Of a stretch of 64,000 nt of DNA, positions 25,304-33,851 are shown piece by piece (position 1 is the first letter of the stretch; each line of letters opens with the position of its first letter). The stretch comes from JANQNX01 sp965601665. Lineage in GTDB: Bacteria; Pseudomonadota; Gammaproteobacteria; Eutrophobiales; Eutrophobiaceae. Made by a program: the position numbers and the translations under genes. Location of the stretch: positions 992,001 to 1,056,000 of the forward strand of contig OZ271833.1 in the NCBI GenBank assembly GCA_965601665.1. The letters are read 5' to 3'. The notes below the pieces were generated by a model. It saw only the letters and a list, made by a program, of their open reading frames with translations, searched no databases and was not told the DNA's origin.

Positions 25304-26485
25304 CTAGCCTGCCACCTTGAACTTACCTACCTGCGATTGCAGGTCTGAGGCAAGTCGTGCCAGTTCATCGCTGGCGTTCGCTGTTTCACGCGAACCGCTG
25401 GAGGTTTCCTGTGCTATCTCGCTGATATTGACAATGTTACGGTTGATTTCTTCCGCGGTGGCGCTTTGTTGCTCTGCAGCGCTGGCAATTTGCATGTTCA
25501 TGCTCTTGATGTTGTCCACCACCTCGGTAATAGCAAGCAATGCTTCCCCTGCCTTACCGGCCTGTTCAACACTGACCTCGGCTTTTTCACGGCCTGCCTG
25601 CATGACGTTCACTGCCTCGTTGGCGCCGCTTTGCAGACGTTCAATCATGTCATTGATTTCCTGCGTCGACTGCTGGGTACGGCTTGCCAATGTCCTGACC
25701 TCATCGGCGACAACGGCGAAACCGCGACCTTGTTCGCCTGCGCGCGCCGCCTCGATGGCCGCGTTGAGTGCCAGCAGGTTGGTCTGCTCGGCAATATCGC
25801 GAATAACATCCAGTACCGTACCAATGCTGATACTGTCTTCTTTAAGGTTCTCGATAACCCCTGCGGTGCGCTCTACTTCCGAGGCGAGGTTGTGAATCGT
25901 GTCTACGGTAGTCGAAACAACGCCGCTGCCATTCTTGGCCTGGCTATCCGCTTCCTGCGCCGCTGTTGCCGCATTAGCCGCGTTGCGGGCAACTTCGGTT
26001 ACCGTTGCTGACATCTCGTTCATTGCGGTCGCCACCTGTTCTGTTTCACCCTGCTGACGCATGACACCGGCAGTGCTTTGCTCGGTAATCGCGGACAATT
26101 CTTCGGCAGCGGCGGCCAGTTGACCGGAACTACCCAGGATTTCCTGTACCAGCTTGGAGAAATTCTTGCGGCACTGTGAATATTCCCAGCACATCCATGC
26201 GAATTCGTCCTTACCATCCAGGCTAAACTTGTAATTCAGGTTGCCTTTTGACATTTCCTGTAACGCCATCACCATTTCATGTGCACGGCGGGCATTTGTC
26301 TTGCCTATAATGTGTGCCAGGCCAAACATGGCGATAATAACGACAACATTGGCGCCAATAGAAACGTATTGAGAGAGTTCCATAACCGCAAACAGTTGAT
26401 GTGAACACATGAACCAGGCGGCCATGATAGCGGTATATCCATAAAATTGCTTCTGTATGCTAAAGCGAGCAATTAGCTTTTTCAT
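25304..26485 (-). CDS. methyl-accepting chemotaxis protein without a periplasmic domain
   Basis: A 393-residue receptor. Two membrane helices (about 14-33 and 40-62) are joined by only a few residues, so there is no periplasmic ligand domain. A HAMP-like linker follows (about 65-115), then a full signalling domain with the hairpin-tip motif VIRDIAEQTNLLALNAAIEAARAGEQGRGF (given in part by IAEQTNLLALNAAIEAARAG). The tail ends in VGKFKVAG with no CheR-binding pentapeptide. It may sense membrane state, redox or energy level. A sigma-28-like promoter precedes it. Confidence 0.93.
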   Translation of the reverse strand: MKKLIARFSIQKQFYGYTAIMAAWFMCSHQLFAVMELSQYVSIGANVVVIIAMFGLAHIIGKTNARRAHEMVMALQEMSKGNLNYKFSLDGKDEFAWMCWEYSQCRKNFSKLVQEILGSSGQLAAAAEELSAITEQSTAGVMRQQGETEQVATAMNEMSATVTEVARNAANAATAAQEADSQAKNGSGVVSTTVDTIHNLASEVERTAGVIENLKEDSISIGTVLDVIRDIAEQTNLLALNAAIEAARAGEQGRGFAVVADEVRTLASRTQQSTQEINDMIERLQSGANEAVNVMQAGREKAEVSVEQAGKAGEALLAITEVVDNIKSMNMQIASAAEQQSATAEEINRNIVNISEIAQETSSGSRETANASDELARLASDLQSQVGKFKVAG

Positions 26486-26553
26486 TCTGCTACTCCAGTA
26501 TATGACAACTGTTTATTAATAATAATGGTGAAAAATTGTCTTCGTTACTGGCA

Positions 26554-26580
26554 TTAGCGGTCAGCAATTCGATATCTTTA
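26554..26580 (-). promoter_or_regulatory. sigma-28 (FliA)-like promoter of the chemoreceptor
   Basis: On the minus strand TAAAGATA, 11 bases, then ACCGCTAA. This compares with the flagellar consensus TAAAGTTT-N11-GCCGATAA at six of eight bases in each box with correct spacing. It lies about 70 bp upstream of the chemoreceptor ATG. It implies that the organism has a flagellar regulon. Confidence 0.5.
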
Positions 26581-26685
26581 ACTAAAATTTAATCGTATTG
26601 GTGCATGCCTGATGCAGTTAGCACAACAGTGCAGAATAAAAACAGCTGGAAAGGCGTAGACAGCCCGTTAAAGATAAGACGGTGT

Positions 26686-27279
26686 CTAACTTAACAGCGT
26701 CCCTGATTGGCCAAGTTCGCTATATTGCGTATCGGATAATAGATAAATATTACTTTTAATACTTTTATTAAGTAATTGAATTCCTTTATCTATTATGCCT
26801 TTATTGATGTAATCTATGAGTTTGTCACTGGCTGCCAGTCGCTGCCTTTTGACCAGTATTAACTCGCTATCAGCAAGGCGGCCGCTTAGCCACAGGGCGA
26901 TACTGTCAGCCGTATAGTCCCAGCTGGCGGGCATCGCGTCTTCGTCATCCAGTAATTGCAGCGGCAGCCACAACAGCGGCCGGTGCTCATCCAGGTGAGA
27001 AAACAGCTTGTCACTATGTGGGACCGGCAACAAGGCGGGACAACGCTCGCGCAAGTAATACCCCATCTGGCACATGGCCAGTAATGCAAGCCGATGCGCG
27101 GTGTGATTATCAAAACCGGTTTGCTGTTGTTGTTGCCTGACGTGGTCAGCAAACATGCCACCACCGGGCACAATGACAACAGGGGTTTCTTTTGCCCGGG
27201 CAACAATGGCATCCAGCCACCCTGTTAAATGATCACTGCTGGCCAGGCTGCCACCCAGCTTTATCACGGTAATAGTCAA
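26686..27279 (-). CDS. mfnE: amino-acid-kinase family protein, MfnE-like (methanofuran synthesis)
   Basis: A 197-residue member of the aspartate/glutamate/uridylate kinase fold, with the N-terminal phosphate-binding loop VIKLGGSLA and VIVPGGGMFAD (about residues 36-46). Archaeal MfnE is a kinase of this fold that phosphorylates the aminomethylfuran phosphate in methanofuran synthesis. Shorter amino-acid-kinase proteins of this type recur in H4MPT gene sets of methylotrophs. The ATG overlaps the pabB stop by four bases. Last gene of the mfnD-mfnF-pabB-mfnE operon. Assignment rests on fold and context. Confidence 0.7.
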   Translation of the reverse strand: MTITVIKLGGSLASSDHLTGWLDAIVARAKETPVVIVPGGGMFADHVRQQQQQTGFDNHTAHRLALLAMCQMGYYLRERCPALLPVPHSDKLFSHLDEHRPLLWLPLQLLDDEDAMPASWDYTADSIALWLSGRLADSELILVKRQRLAASDKLIDYINKGIIDKGIQLLNKSIKSNIYLLSDTQYSELGQSGTLLS

Positions 27280-28658
27280 TTCACTTCAGTTTTTCTGGCT
27301 GGCGAACACAGCCTTGACAGTGCGGCAACTTTATCAAAACACTCCTGGTATTCCTTGTCGGCATCAGAGTCCCAGACAATGCCACCGCCTGCGTAAAAAC
27401 AGAGGCGTTCACCATCCTGTATGAGTGTCCGGATACAAATATTACTATCCATGTTACCGTCAAAGCCGATGTAGCCAATTGAACCGCAATAAATAGAACG
27501 TCGATGTGGTTCAAGTTCCTCGATGATCTCCATAGCGCGGAGTTTTGGTGCGCCAGTGATAGAACCGCCTGGAAAGCAACCGCGTAGTAACTGCAATACG
27601 TGTTTATTCTCTGCCAGGTGCCCGGTGATTGTGCTGACAAGATGGTGGACTGATGCATAGGTTTCCAGCGCAAACAGCTTAGGTACCACGACTGAGCCCG
27701 GATCACAGGTTTTACTGATGTCATTGCGTAGCAAGTCAACAATCATCAGGTTCTCGGCCCGGTCTTTTTCACTTTCCAGTAGTGAAACGGCCAATGCTTT
27801 GTCCTCGTAGGCAAACACAGAGCGCCTCATGGTGCCCTTGATCGGTTTGGTTTCAACCTGCTGGTCCCTGACACGCAGGAAGCGCTCAGGTGATGAACTG
27901 AGTACCGAACCAGTTGGCAGCTTGATATAAGAAGCATACGGTGCCGGGTTTAGCGTACGTAAATCCTTATAGGCTTGCCAGCTATCGCCACTGAAACCAA
28001 CCTCAAAGCGCTGCGCCAGGTTAACCTGGTAGCAATCGCCTTCACGGATGTAATGCATGATGCGTTCAAAGGCAGTGTCATATTGCTGCTTGTTCATATT
28101 CGCCGTGATACCCGTGGTTATTGCATATGTCCTGTCGCGGCTAACATGAGGCTGTTTGAATAGCTGTTCCAGTACATGCCAGTTGGCAGAGGTGTTGTCA
28201 AAATGACAATAACCTACCAGCCAACAACGTCGCTGATGATGATCAACAATCACGGCCCAGTCGTAGATACCAATGGCCATGTCTGGCAAACTGATGTCGT
28301 TAATCGCTACTTCAGGTAGCTGCTCAACGTGTCGTCCAAGATCGTAAGAGAAGTAACCAGCCGCGCCGCCACAAAAAGGCAGACCACTTAAGTTGGTTTG
28401 TTTATCCCCAAGGTATTGTTGTACGACGCTGAACGGATCGTCATTGGTAACACTGGTTTCACCGGTTGCCATGTCGGTAACACAGGTCTCTTTATGGCGG
28501 GTTTCGATCGTGAACTGCGGCCTGGCTACGATAATATCGTAACGCCCGGTATCAATTGCAGGATAACCGCTATCAATAAACATACTCCATGGCTCATCGG
28601 CCACGCGCTCGAATAAAGTCGTGGCATCACGGTTGTAATGCAATTCCGTTAGTTTCAC
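27276..28658 (-). CDS. pabB: aminodeoxychorismate synthase component I (PabB-like)
   Basis: Makes 4-amino-4-deoxychorismate for p-aminobenzoate, a precursor of folate and of H4MPT. The GTG at 28658 is chosen: it overlaps the preceding stop as GTGA and the protein then begins (M)KLTELHYN. 460 residues, normal for the family. The chorismate-binding domain is complete: PIKGTMRRS, LSSSPERFL, MIVDLLRNDI, PGGSITGAPKLRAMEIIEELE and GSIGYIG. Its place in a methanofuran/H4MPT operon suggests that it serves H4MPT rather than general folate supply. Confidence 0.92.
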   Translation of the reverse strand: MKLTELHYNRDATTLFERVADEPWSMFIDSGYPAIDTGRYDIIVARPQFTIETRHKETCVTDMATGETSVTNDDPFSVVQQYLGDKQTNLSGLPFCGGAAGYFSYDLGRHVEQLPEVAINDISLPDMAIGIYDWAVIVDHHQRRCWLVGYCHFDNTSANWHVLEQLFKQPHVSRDRTYAITTGITANMNKQQYDTAFERIMHYIREGDCYQVNLAQRFEVGFSGDSWQAYKDLRTLNPAPYASYIKLPTGSVLSSSPERFLRVRDQQVETKPIKGTMRRSVFAYEDKALAVSLLESEKDRAENLMIVDLLRNDISKTCDPGSVVVPKLFALETYASVHHLVSTITGHLAENKHVLQLLRGCFPGGSITGAPKLRAMEIIEELEPHRRSIYCGSIGYIGFDGNMDSNICIRTLIQDGERLCFYAGGGIVWDSDADKEYQECFDKVAALSRLCSPARKTEVN

Positions 28659-29698
28659 TCCTGGCACCTTATCCGGTTCAACTGCGCCAATGCCACTGCC
28701 GGTGCGCAGACATTGCAGTCTTCTTCCAGCTCCGGACGGCATGACAGCAATTCACTGAAATCGATATATTCAAACTGCAGTCTTTCCGCGAGCTGTTGTA
28801 TTAAAAAACGCCCCACGCCTGCACCGATCATTACCGGCGCAATATTTTTTTCGCGTGCCAGCAAGCGCTTTATCACCGCTTCCAGTTCAGCAAGCTGTAA
28901 ATGCGCAAAGTGATGCGCCAGGTCCAGCCAATGCTGCTCGCTAAAATCATTTGTATCAGCGCCAACCATGCGCGCCAATCTCGTCATACTGGCTTTATAA
29001 TTCTTGCCTGCACCGTCTGCCGTTTCCATCATGTCAGCCTGCTCGTCAATCCAGCCCAACAGGCGATAAACATCAGCCGTCGTGGCAAAGTGCTCTGCCG
29101 CTACGCCTTGCCAGTGCCCGGCAAAAGGTACACGTCGTGCCAGTGCCATTAACGAGGTACGAATTACACCGCTATAAACCAGTTCATCATGTTGCATGCG
29201 CTGCTGATCGTTGTGACCGATCGTCAGCAAGCGTTGCGCATGGACAGGTATGACGTCAGTAGTTGTGCTGCCAATATCAATAAACACGCCACTGTCGATA
29301 CAGGTTGCGACCATGCTGCCGCTCGCATACCAGTTTGCGGAGGCCACGTCCCTGCTCTCCAGTTCAGTTGCGGCGAGTTTGATGAAACCATGACCCGTTG
29401 TATAGATATCAATATCGTCACCAAGGTGACGCTGGCAAAGTGTCGATAGCGTACGAACGCCTGCAGCCCGACTGGGAAATATATCAACCAGTTCTGCCGT
29501 CATGGTGACTGCATGCCGGGTAGTTGTTTCGGGTAACGTCTTGATGATCTCCGGCATTACCGCATCCAGTTGTTCCAGTCCCTGCCATAACGGTGTGGCA
29601 AACTGGTTAACGTGTTGCAACAACCCCGCGGCATTGATACCAGCAACCTTGAGGTGGGCACCACCGATATCCCAGCCTGTGAAATGTGTTGTATGCAT
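28655..29698 (-). CDS. mfnF: hydantoinase/oxoprolinase-like protein of the H4MPT gene set, MfnF-like
   Basis: A 347-residue actin-like-ATPase-fold protein: GWDIGGAHLKVA at the N-terminus, FIDIGSTTTDVIPV (about 138-151) and VMIGAGVGRFL near the C-terminus. This is the family seen in nearly all H4MPT-using bacteria; the archaeal counterpart MfnF joins the furan and tyramine-glutamate halves of methanofuran. The start is eight bases after mfnD and the stop overlaps pabB. Family firm, exact bacterial reaction inferred from the archaeal enzyme. Confidence 0.82.
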   Translation of the reverse strand: MHTTHFTGWDIGGAHLKVAGINAAGLLQHVNQFATPLWQGLEQLDAVMPEIIKTLPETTTRHAVTMTAELVDIFPSRAAGVRTLSTLCQRHLGDDIDIYTTGHGFIKLAATELESRDVASANWYASGSMVATCIDSGVFIDIGSTTTDVIPVHAQRLLTIGHNDQQRMQHDELVYSGVIRTSLMALARRVPFAGHWQGVAAEHFATTADVYRLLGWIDEQADMMETADGAGKNYKASMTRLARMVGADTNDFSEQHWLDLAHHFAHLQLAELEAVIKRLLAREKNIAPVMIGAGVGRFLIQQLAERLQFEYIDFSELLSCRPELEEDCNVCAPAVALAQLNRIRCQE

Positions 29699-29705
29699 GG
29701 CGCTA

Positions 29706-30686
29706 TTATACCGGGATTCTTGTTGCTGTTACTGGACCGAATACCGGTTCAGGCAGTGAATGTGACTGGAACACGTCTATGATTAATGCCGCTATGTTAA
29801 TGCCTGTTGAACCGGAAAGCCCGGCATAGGCCGTTGTCAGCCTTGGATTGATCTCGACAACCAGGAGTTGTCCGTCGCTGGTAGCAACCAGGTCAACGCC
29901 GATATAACCACGGAGTCCGGGCATTGCTGCTGCTACCTGGTTAGCAAGCACATGGCAGGCGTCATAGTTGTCCTGGCAGGCATTGACGCTGACCGCGTTT
30001 AACGACAGGCGCTCATGCTTAATCGTGATTTCCTGTTCATTACAGCCAGGCAGCAAGGCGCTTCCGGCATGGCATAGCATTGACAGGCTCATGGCCTGGC
30101 CCGGCACAAACGGCTGGACGAGCAGTTCTTCGTTGTTATGTGTCTCCAGGTAGTCAACGAGACGCTGCCTATGCTTGAAATACATGACATCTTCGGCGCC
30201 GGCGCCCGTGTCTGGTTTCACGACCCAACCATGATCACCAGCAGGTATAACATCGCCCGATCTGACACCGTCTATAACCGGAACAGCATGTTGCCTGAGC
30301 ACGGCCGCCGTGTCGTATTTACTCGTGCACGTTGTGATGCTGTCGATACCGGATAACAACAGCGTAATCGGCTGTGTTTGAAACCACGTTGCCCAGTCAA
30401 CCAGACAACCATCACTTTCCGGTGTGATTAACCAGACAAGATCGTTTGCCAACAGTGCCTGTTGAATCACCGTGCGCGGTTCGTCATCGATAACAAGGTA
30501 ATCGATATCGTCAGCAAATTTTTCCAGGCGTTTATCACGGCAGAGTATCAGCGTGTCACCCTGTATTCGTTTCAGATCATGCACCAGCGCCCTGACCATG
30601 AGGTCGCCCTCGCGAGCGAGACTGTCGGGCAATTCTGACCCGGCCAGTCCGCCACCCGTGATAAACTCGAAGATAAAATGACGCAT
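29706..30686 (-). CDS. mfnD: ATP-grasp ligase, MfnD-like (tyramine-glutamate ligase type)
   Basis: A 326-residue ATP-grasp protein: FEFITGGGLAGSELP at the start, CTSKYDTAAVLRQHAVPV (about 121-138), VVKPDTGAGAEDV and the metal-binding VEINPRLTTAYAG near the end. In archaea MfnD ligates glutamate to tyramine in methanofuran synthesis; this family occurs in methylotroph H4MPT clusters. It opens the operon. Its start codon lies only 10 bases from the start of the divergent HisA-like gene, so promoters must sit inside the coding regions. Confidence 0.78.
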   Translation of the reverse strand: MRHFIFEFITGGGLAGSELPDSLAREGDLMVRALVHDLKRIQGDTLILCRDKRLEKFADDIDYLVIDDEPRTVIQQALLANDLVWLITPESDGCLVDWATWFQTQPITLLLSGIDSITTCTSKYDTAAVLRQHAVPVIDGVRSGDVIPAGDHGWVVKPDTGAGAEDVMYFKHRQRLVDYLETHNNEELLVQPFVPGQAMSLSMLCHAGSALLPGCNEQEITIKHERLSLNAVSVNACQDNYDACHVLANQVAAAMPGLRGYIGVDLVATSDGQLLVVEINPRLTTAYAGLSGSTGINIAALIIDVFQSHSLPEPVFGPVTATRIPV

Positions 30687-30696
30687 GTTACTAACG

Positions 30697-31377
30697 ATGA
30701 TTATTCCAGTGCTTGACCTGATGGATGAACAGGTTGTTCATGCTATCAGAGGTGAACGTGACCTGTATCAACCAGTTGCATCAACCCTTTGTTCAGCATC
30801 GGACCCATATAGCGTAATAGAAGGCTTCCTGAAGCTATATCCTTTTCCTGTCATCTACATGGCCGATCTTGATGCCATTCGTGGCAACGATCGTCATACA
30901 CACCTGATTACAGATATCGTTGCACGTTATCCCGACATCGAATTCTGGATTGATGCCGGACATGAACAGCTTTATCAACAGCCTAATACCACGCCGGTTA
31001 TCGGCACAGAAGCAAATGTTCGCTTGCCACAAATCATGTCACTGATTGAACAACAGCCAGAAGCAGTCCTGTCAGTCGATTTTGATCCTGAAGGGAAGCT
31101 GATGCAGCCGGACTTACTTGGCACTGGCGAATACTGGCCGGACAGGATTATTGCCATGATGTTGGCACGCGTCGGTACGGCTAAGGGAATAGACAAGGAA
31201 GGGCTGGATTTAGTCCGCGCACAGGCAGGTGACAGGCAAATTTACGTCGGTGGCGGTGTTGCCAGCGCTAACGAGATAAAGGCATTACAAGATGACAATA
31301 TCGCCGGGGCACTGATAGCGACGGCACTGCATAACGGTTCGATGACGACTGCGGATATTGATTTATTAATGTCATAA
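30697..31377 (+). CDS. HisA/HisF-related protein of the H4MPT gene set
   Basis: About 226 residues, TIM-barrel, with MIIPVLDLMDEQVVHAIRG at the N-terminus and YVGGGVASANEIKAL near the C-terminus, as in HisA phosphate-binding loops. This HisA/HisF-related family occurs in methanogens and H4MPT-dependent methylotrophs, and its reaction is not established. The ATG at 30697 is preferred; an ATG at 30685 overlaps the divergent mfnD start. Probably a step in methanofuran or H4MPT synthesis. True histidine synthesis is unlikely because no his genes are nearby. Confidence 0.75.
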   Translation: MIIPVLDLMDEQVVHAIRGERDLYQPVASTLCSASDPYSVIEGFLKLYPFPVIYMADLDAIRGNDRHTHLITDIVARYPDIEFWIDAGHEQLYQQPNTTPVIGTEANVRLPQIMSLIEQQPEAVLSVDFDPEGKLMQPDLLGTGEYWPDRIIAMMLARVGTAKGIDKEGLDLVRAQAGDRQIYVGGGVASANEIKALQDDNIAGALIATALHNGSMTTADIDLLMS

Positions 31378-31383
31378 AAAGAA

Positions 31384-31430
31384 ACGCCCCGTTGTACGGG
31401 GCGTCCGGTTTGGTCTCTTTTGGAGACGCC
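31384..31430. terminator. terminator between the HisA-like gene and fae
   Basis: ACGCCCCG (31384-31391) pairs with CGGGGCGT (31397-31404), and GGTCTC/GAGAC forms a second small stem at 31412-31427. On the minus strand the first stem is followed by TTTCTTTTT, ending fae transcription; on the plus strand it would stop the HisA-like transcript. Confidence 0.8.
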
Positions 31431-31939
31431 TAGTTTGCAGCAAATGGGTGTTCTGCTGAACCTTTCTTACTTACAACTTCTGCCGCTTTTGGCTCACGAG
31501 CTACTGCACGCTTGATAGACAGCTTGGTAGCTTCGTAGTTGTATTCCTGAATCTTGGCATCGTCATCAGCCAGCCAGTGAATGAATACACCAACTGAAAT
31601 GAAGATGTCATCAGCTTCGTCAGCTGGAATGGTACCGTCTTCAACGCAATCCATTACTGCCATGGCAACGCCGCGCTGGGCAGGACCAAACATCTGGACA
31701 GCCTGCTTGGCACCTTTAATCGTTACCTTGTTAAAAAGGATGGTGCTTGGCTTACAAGCAAGGTTCGGAGCAACCACAGCCAGGAGGGTGCTGAAACCGT
31801 CCTTGTTGTTGGTTAATGCATTACAGAATGAAGATTCTGCAGCACTGCCGCGAGGACCCATAATCAAATCGATGTGAGCAACTTCGTTGCCATCACCAAC
31901 CAGTGCTTCGCCAATTAATACTCTGTCTATGACCGCCAT
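31430..31939 (-). CDS. fae: formaldehyde-activating enzyme
   Basis: Condenses formaldehyde with H4MPT to methylene-H4MPT, the entry to the pathway. 169 residues from the ATG at 31939, which follows GGAGGAG at good distance and matches the usual Fae start (MAVIDRVLIGEALVGDGNEVAHID); an upstream in-frame ATG at 31990 would add 17 residues. Conserved segments: HIDLIMGPRGS with the catalytic His, FGPAQRGVAMAV, VGVFIHWLADDDAKIQ and EHPFAAN. Last gene after the mptG-to-citG-like operon, with about 150 bp before it that may hold its own promoter, as Fae is normally made in large amounts. Confidence 0.97.
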   Translation of the reverse strand: MAVIDRVLIGEALVGDGNEVAHIDLIMGPRGSAAESSFCNALTNNKDGFSTLLAVVAPNLACKPSTILFNKVTIKGAKQAVQMFGPAQRGVAMAVMDCVEDGTIPADEADDIFISVGVFIHWLADDDAKIQEYNYEATKLSIKRAVAREPKAAEVVSKKGSAEHPFAAN

Positions 31940-32092
31940 TTTCTCGTCTCCTCCAGATAGAAAGCCAAATAGTTTCTGAAAAATAGACATTACTGTCTTC
32001 CTACTAATTTAAGTTTAAATAAAATGGGTTTTACCCCGTCCGTTACTTCCGGCAAGGGAAATCCCACTGCCTGAATACATAAATGTTAATTT

Positions 32093-32923
32093 TTAGTGTG
32101 CCAGATTATAGACCAGTAGACTGGTTGTCGTTAAATCAGCAGTCGTGCCCGGATTAATTTGTTTTTGTTTTAGTCGTTCATCAAAATCCATTAACAGACT
32201 TTTTGCAGTTACAGGATTGTCAAATTTAATGAACGTGTTATTTATGGCGCCACTTTCTTTTTTTATTTGTTCAGCAACCTGCTCACCATATTTACGCGCA
32301 ATATGTGAATCCCGGTAAGTCACCAGGAAATCCAGATAGCAGGCAACGGTCGCCCATTCTACACGATTCCAGCTGTTTACAAACCCCCTAATCGAGGGTA
32401 ATCCCTGTTCAAAAACCTGTTGAAAATTGTTCGTATATTGCAGTGCGACATTATCCCTGTCACTGGCAAGCTGCATGGCCTCAAAGACACTGCATTCAGG
32501 CGCGCTACTAACGTCATGTTGCTCTACCCGACCAAGGCCGCCCGGCGCTGCCAGTCGAATTGCGGCGAACAGGTCTTCGGCATCTTCCTGTCCGAAGGCT
32601 GCAAGTGTATCAGCAAGGTTTGCGCGCAGTTCATCGCTATTGGTAAACCCTTTTTCAGCGGCCATGATCAACGGAATGAATAATAACAGCAGTCCCAGGT
32701 TGGTATTACAACCAACTGCATCCCGGGTCGCTTCGACAGCGGCATACAATCGCTGGCCATAGCGCCAGGTCGAATTACATATCAGCGGTGTCGACACTTC
32801 CGCACTACGCTGAAAGTCTGCCACCGTCATATCATGACCCTCTGCATAGACACTCACGTTGCCGGGTTTTAATGCAGCGGTATCACCGTGAAAAGTGGCA
32901 AGGACCAATTCCTGTAAACACAT
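32093..32923 (-). CDS. CitG-like (triphosphoribosyl-dephospho-CoA synthase family) protein of H4MPT clusters
   Basis: A 276-residue protein of the CitG/MdcB fold: LKPGNVSVYAEGHDMT (about 16-31), GCNTNLGLLLLFIPL (about 70-84) and APGGLGRVEQHDV. CitG-like enzymes attach a phosphoribosyl group from ATP to an acceptor ribose. Members are regularly found beside mch and fae in methylotrophs (the gene called orf5 in M. extorquens). A role in adding the second ribose of H4MPT is an attractive inference. It starts three bases after the upstream ATP-grasp gene. No citrate-lyase genes are here, so a citrate role is unlikely. Confidence 0.82.
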   Translation of the reverse strand: MCLQELVLATFHGDTAALKPGNVSVYAEGHDMTVADFQRSAEVSTPLICNSTWRYGQRLYAAVEATRDAVGCNTNLGLLLLFIPLIMAAEKGFTNSDELRANLADTLAAFGQEDAEDLFAAIRLAAPGGLGRVEQHDVSSAPECSVFEAMQLASDRDNVALQYTNNFQQVFEQGLPSIRGFVNSWNRVEWATVACYLDFLVTYRDSHIARKYGEQVAEQIKKESGAINNTFIKFDNPVTAKSLLMDFDERLKQKQINPGTTADLTTTSLLVYNLAH

Positions 32924-32926
32924 GCG

Positions 32927-33850
32927 TTAATTCGAGCAGAGTTTCAATGTGCCTGTTTCAGCAATGCGACTCAGGAAGGTATCAATCAGGGCGCCAGCAA
33001 CATTGAAATCAACAACGCCTTGCAGGCCGTACCAGGCGGGAATGCTATTCACCTCGATGATGTACTTGCGCCCCCTGTTATCCAGCATGATATCCACACC
33101 GGCATAATCAATACTGAGGCAACGACAGGCATCAGTAGCAAGGCGCTCGAGGTCTTCGTCCAGGTTGATACGCTCGCAAACAGCACCCTGGGCCCGATTG
33201 GTAATCCAGTGATCACTGCGTCTTTGCATGGCCGCCCTGGCAACACCATCGATAACCATAACCCGGATATCAATATAGTCTGGCGGCTGACGTTCTATAT
33301 AACGTTGCAGGTAGTAAATGCCCGCAAATTTTTCATCATGCAGCAAGCCAGACTCAGCATCGACAAGATGAATACCGATCCCTTGCGAACCGAATAGCGG
33401 TTTCAGGACCAGTTTATTTCCAACCTTTGATTCCTGTTCCAGTATTTGCCGCGCGTGATCAAACGATTCGCAGACCCAGGTTGGCGGCGTCGGTAAACCG
33501 GCACGATGCAGCAGCAGGCTGGTCAGCGGTTTATCGACAGTGCGTTCGATAGCGCGTGGCGAATTGAATACCGTTATGCCTTGCTGGTGCAGACCGTGCA
33601 ATATATCCAGCCTGACGATCACCTGTTCCAGGCTACCGCCCGGCACACCACGTACAAATACACCAAGTGGCGCCTGTTCAAAACCCGGCAGTAACAGCTC
33701 CTTATCATCGACGCCTATCTGCATGGTGCAGTCAGTCAACGACAGGTACTGGCTCTCCAGTCCTTTTTGCGCGAGTGCCTCGGTGAGTTGCCGGCCATGC
33801 CAACCCGGATCGTCAGTGATAATCGCGATTTTTCCGGGATGCTTCTGCAT
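32927..33850 (-). CDS. RimK-like ATP-grasp ligase of H4MPT clusters
   Basis: The ATG at 33850, one base after the mch stop, is preferred to an upstream ATG at 33898 inside mch; the protein is then 307 residues and begins MQKHPGKIAIITDD. The ATP-grasp core is plain: DKPLTSLLLHRAGLPTPPTW, VLKPLFGSQGIGI, and DIMLDNRGRKYIIEVNSIPAW. RimK-like ligases form amide bonds to amino acids, often glutamate. This family sits beside mch in methylotrophs and may add a glutamyl or similar group in H4MPT or methanofuran synthesis. Substrate unproven. Confidence 0.8.
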   Translation of the reverse strand: MQKHPGKIAIITDDPGWHGRQLTEALAQKGLESQYLSLTDCTMQIGVDDKELLLPGFEQAPLGVFVRGVPGGSLEQVIVRLDILHGLHQQGITVFNSPRAIERTVDKPLTSLLLHRAGLPTPPTWVCESFDHARQILEQESKVGNKLVLKPLFGSQGIGIHLVDAESGLLHDEKFAGIYYLQRYIERQPPDYIDIRVMVIDGVARAAMQRRSDHWITNRAQGAVCERINLDEDLERLATDACRCLSIDYAGVDIMLDNRGRKYIIEVNSIPAWYGLQGVVDFNVAGALIDTFLSRIAETGTLKLCSN

Positions 33851-33851
33851 G

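Noticed and set aside
30685..30696. Earlier ATG for the HisA-like gene
   Set aside because: It overlaps the divergent mfnD start codon; the ATG at 30697 begins the conserved MIIPVLDL segment. Not fully excluded.
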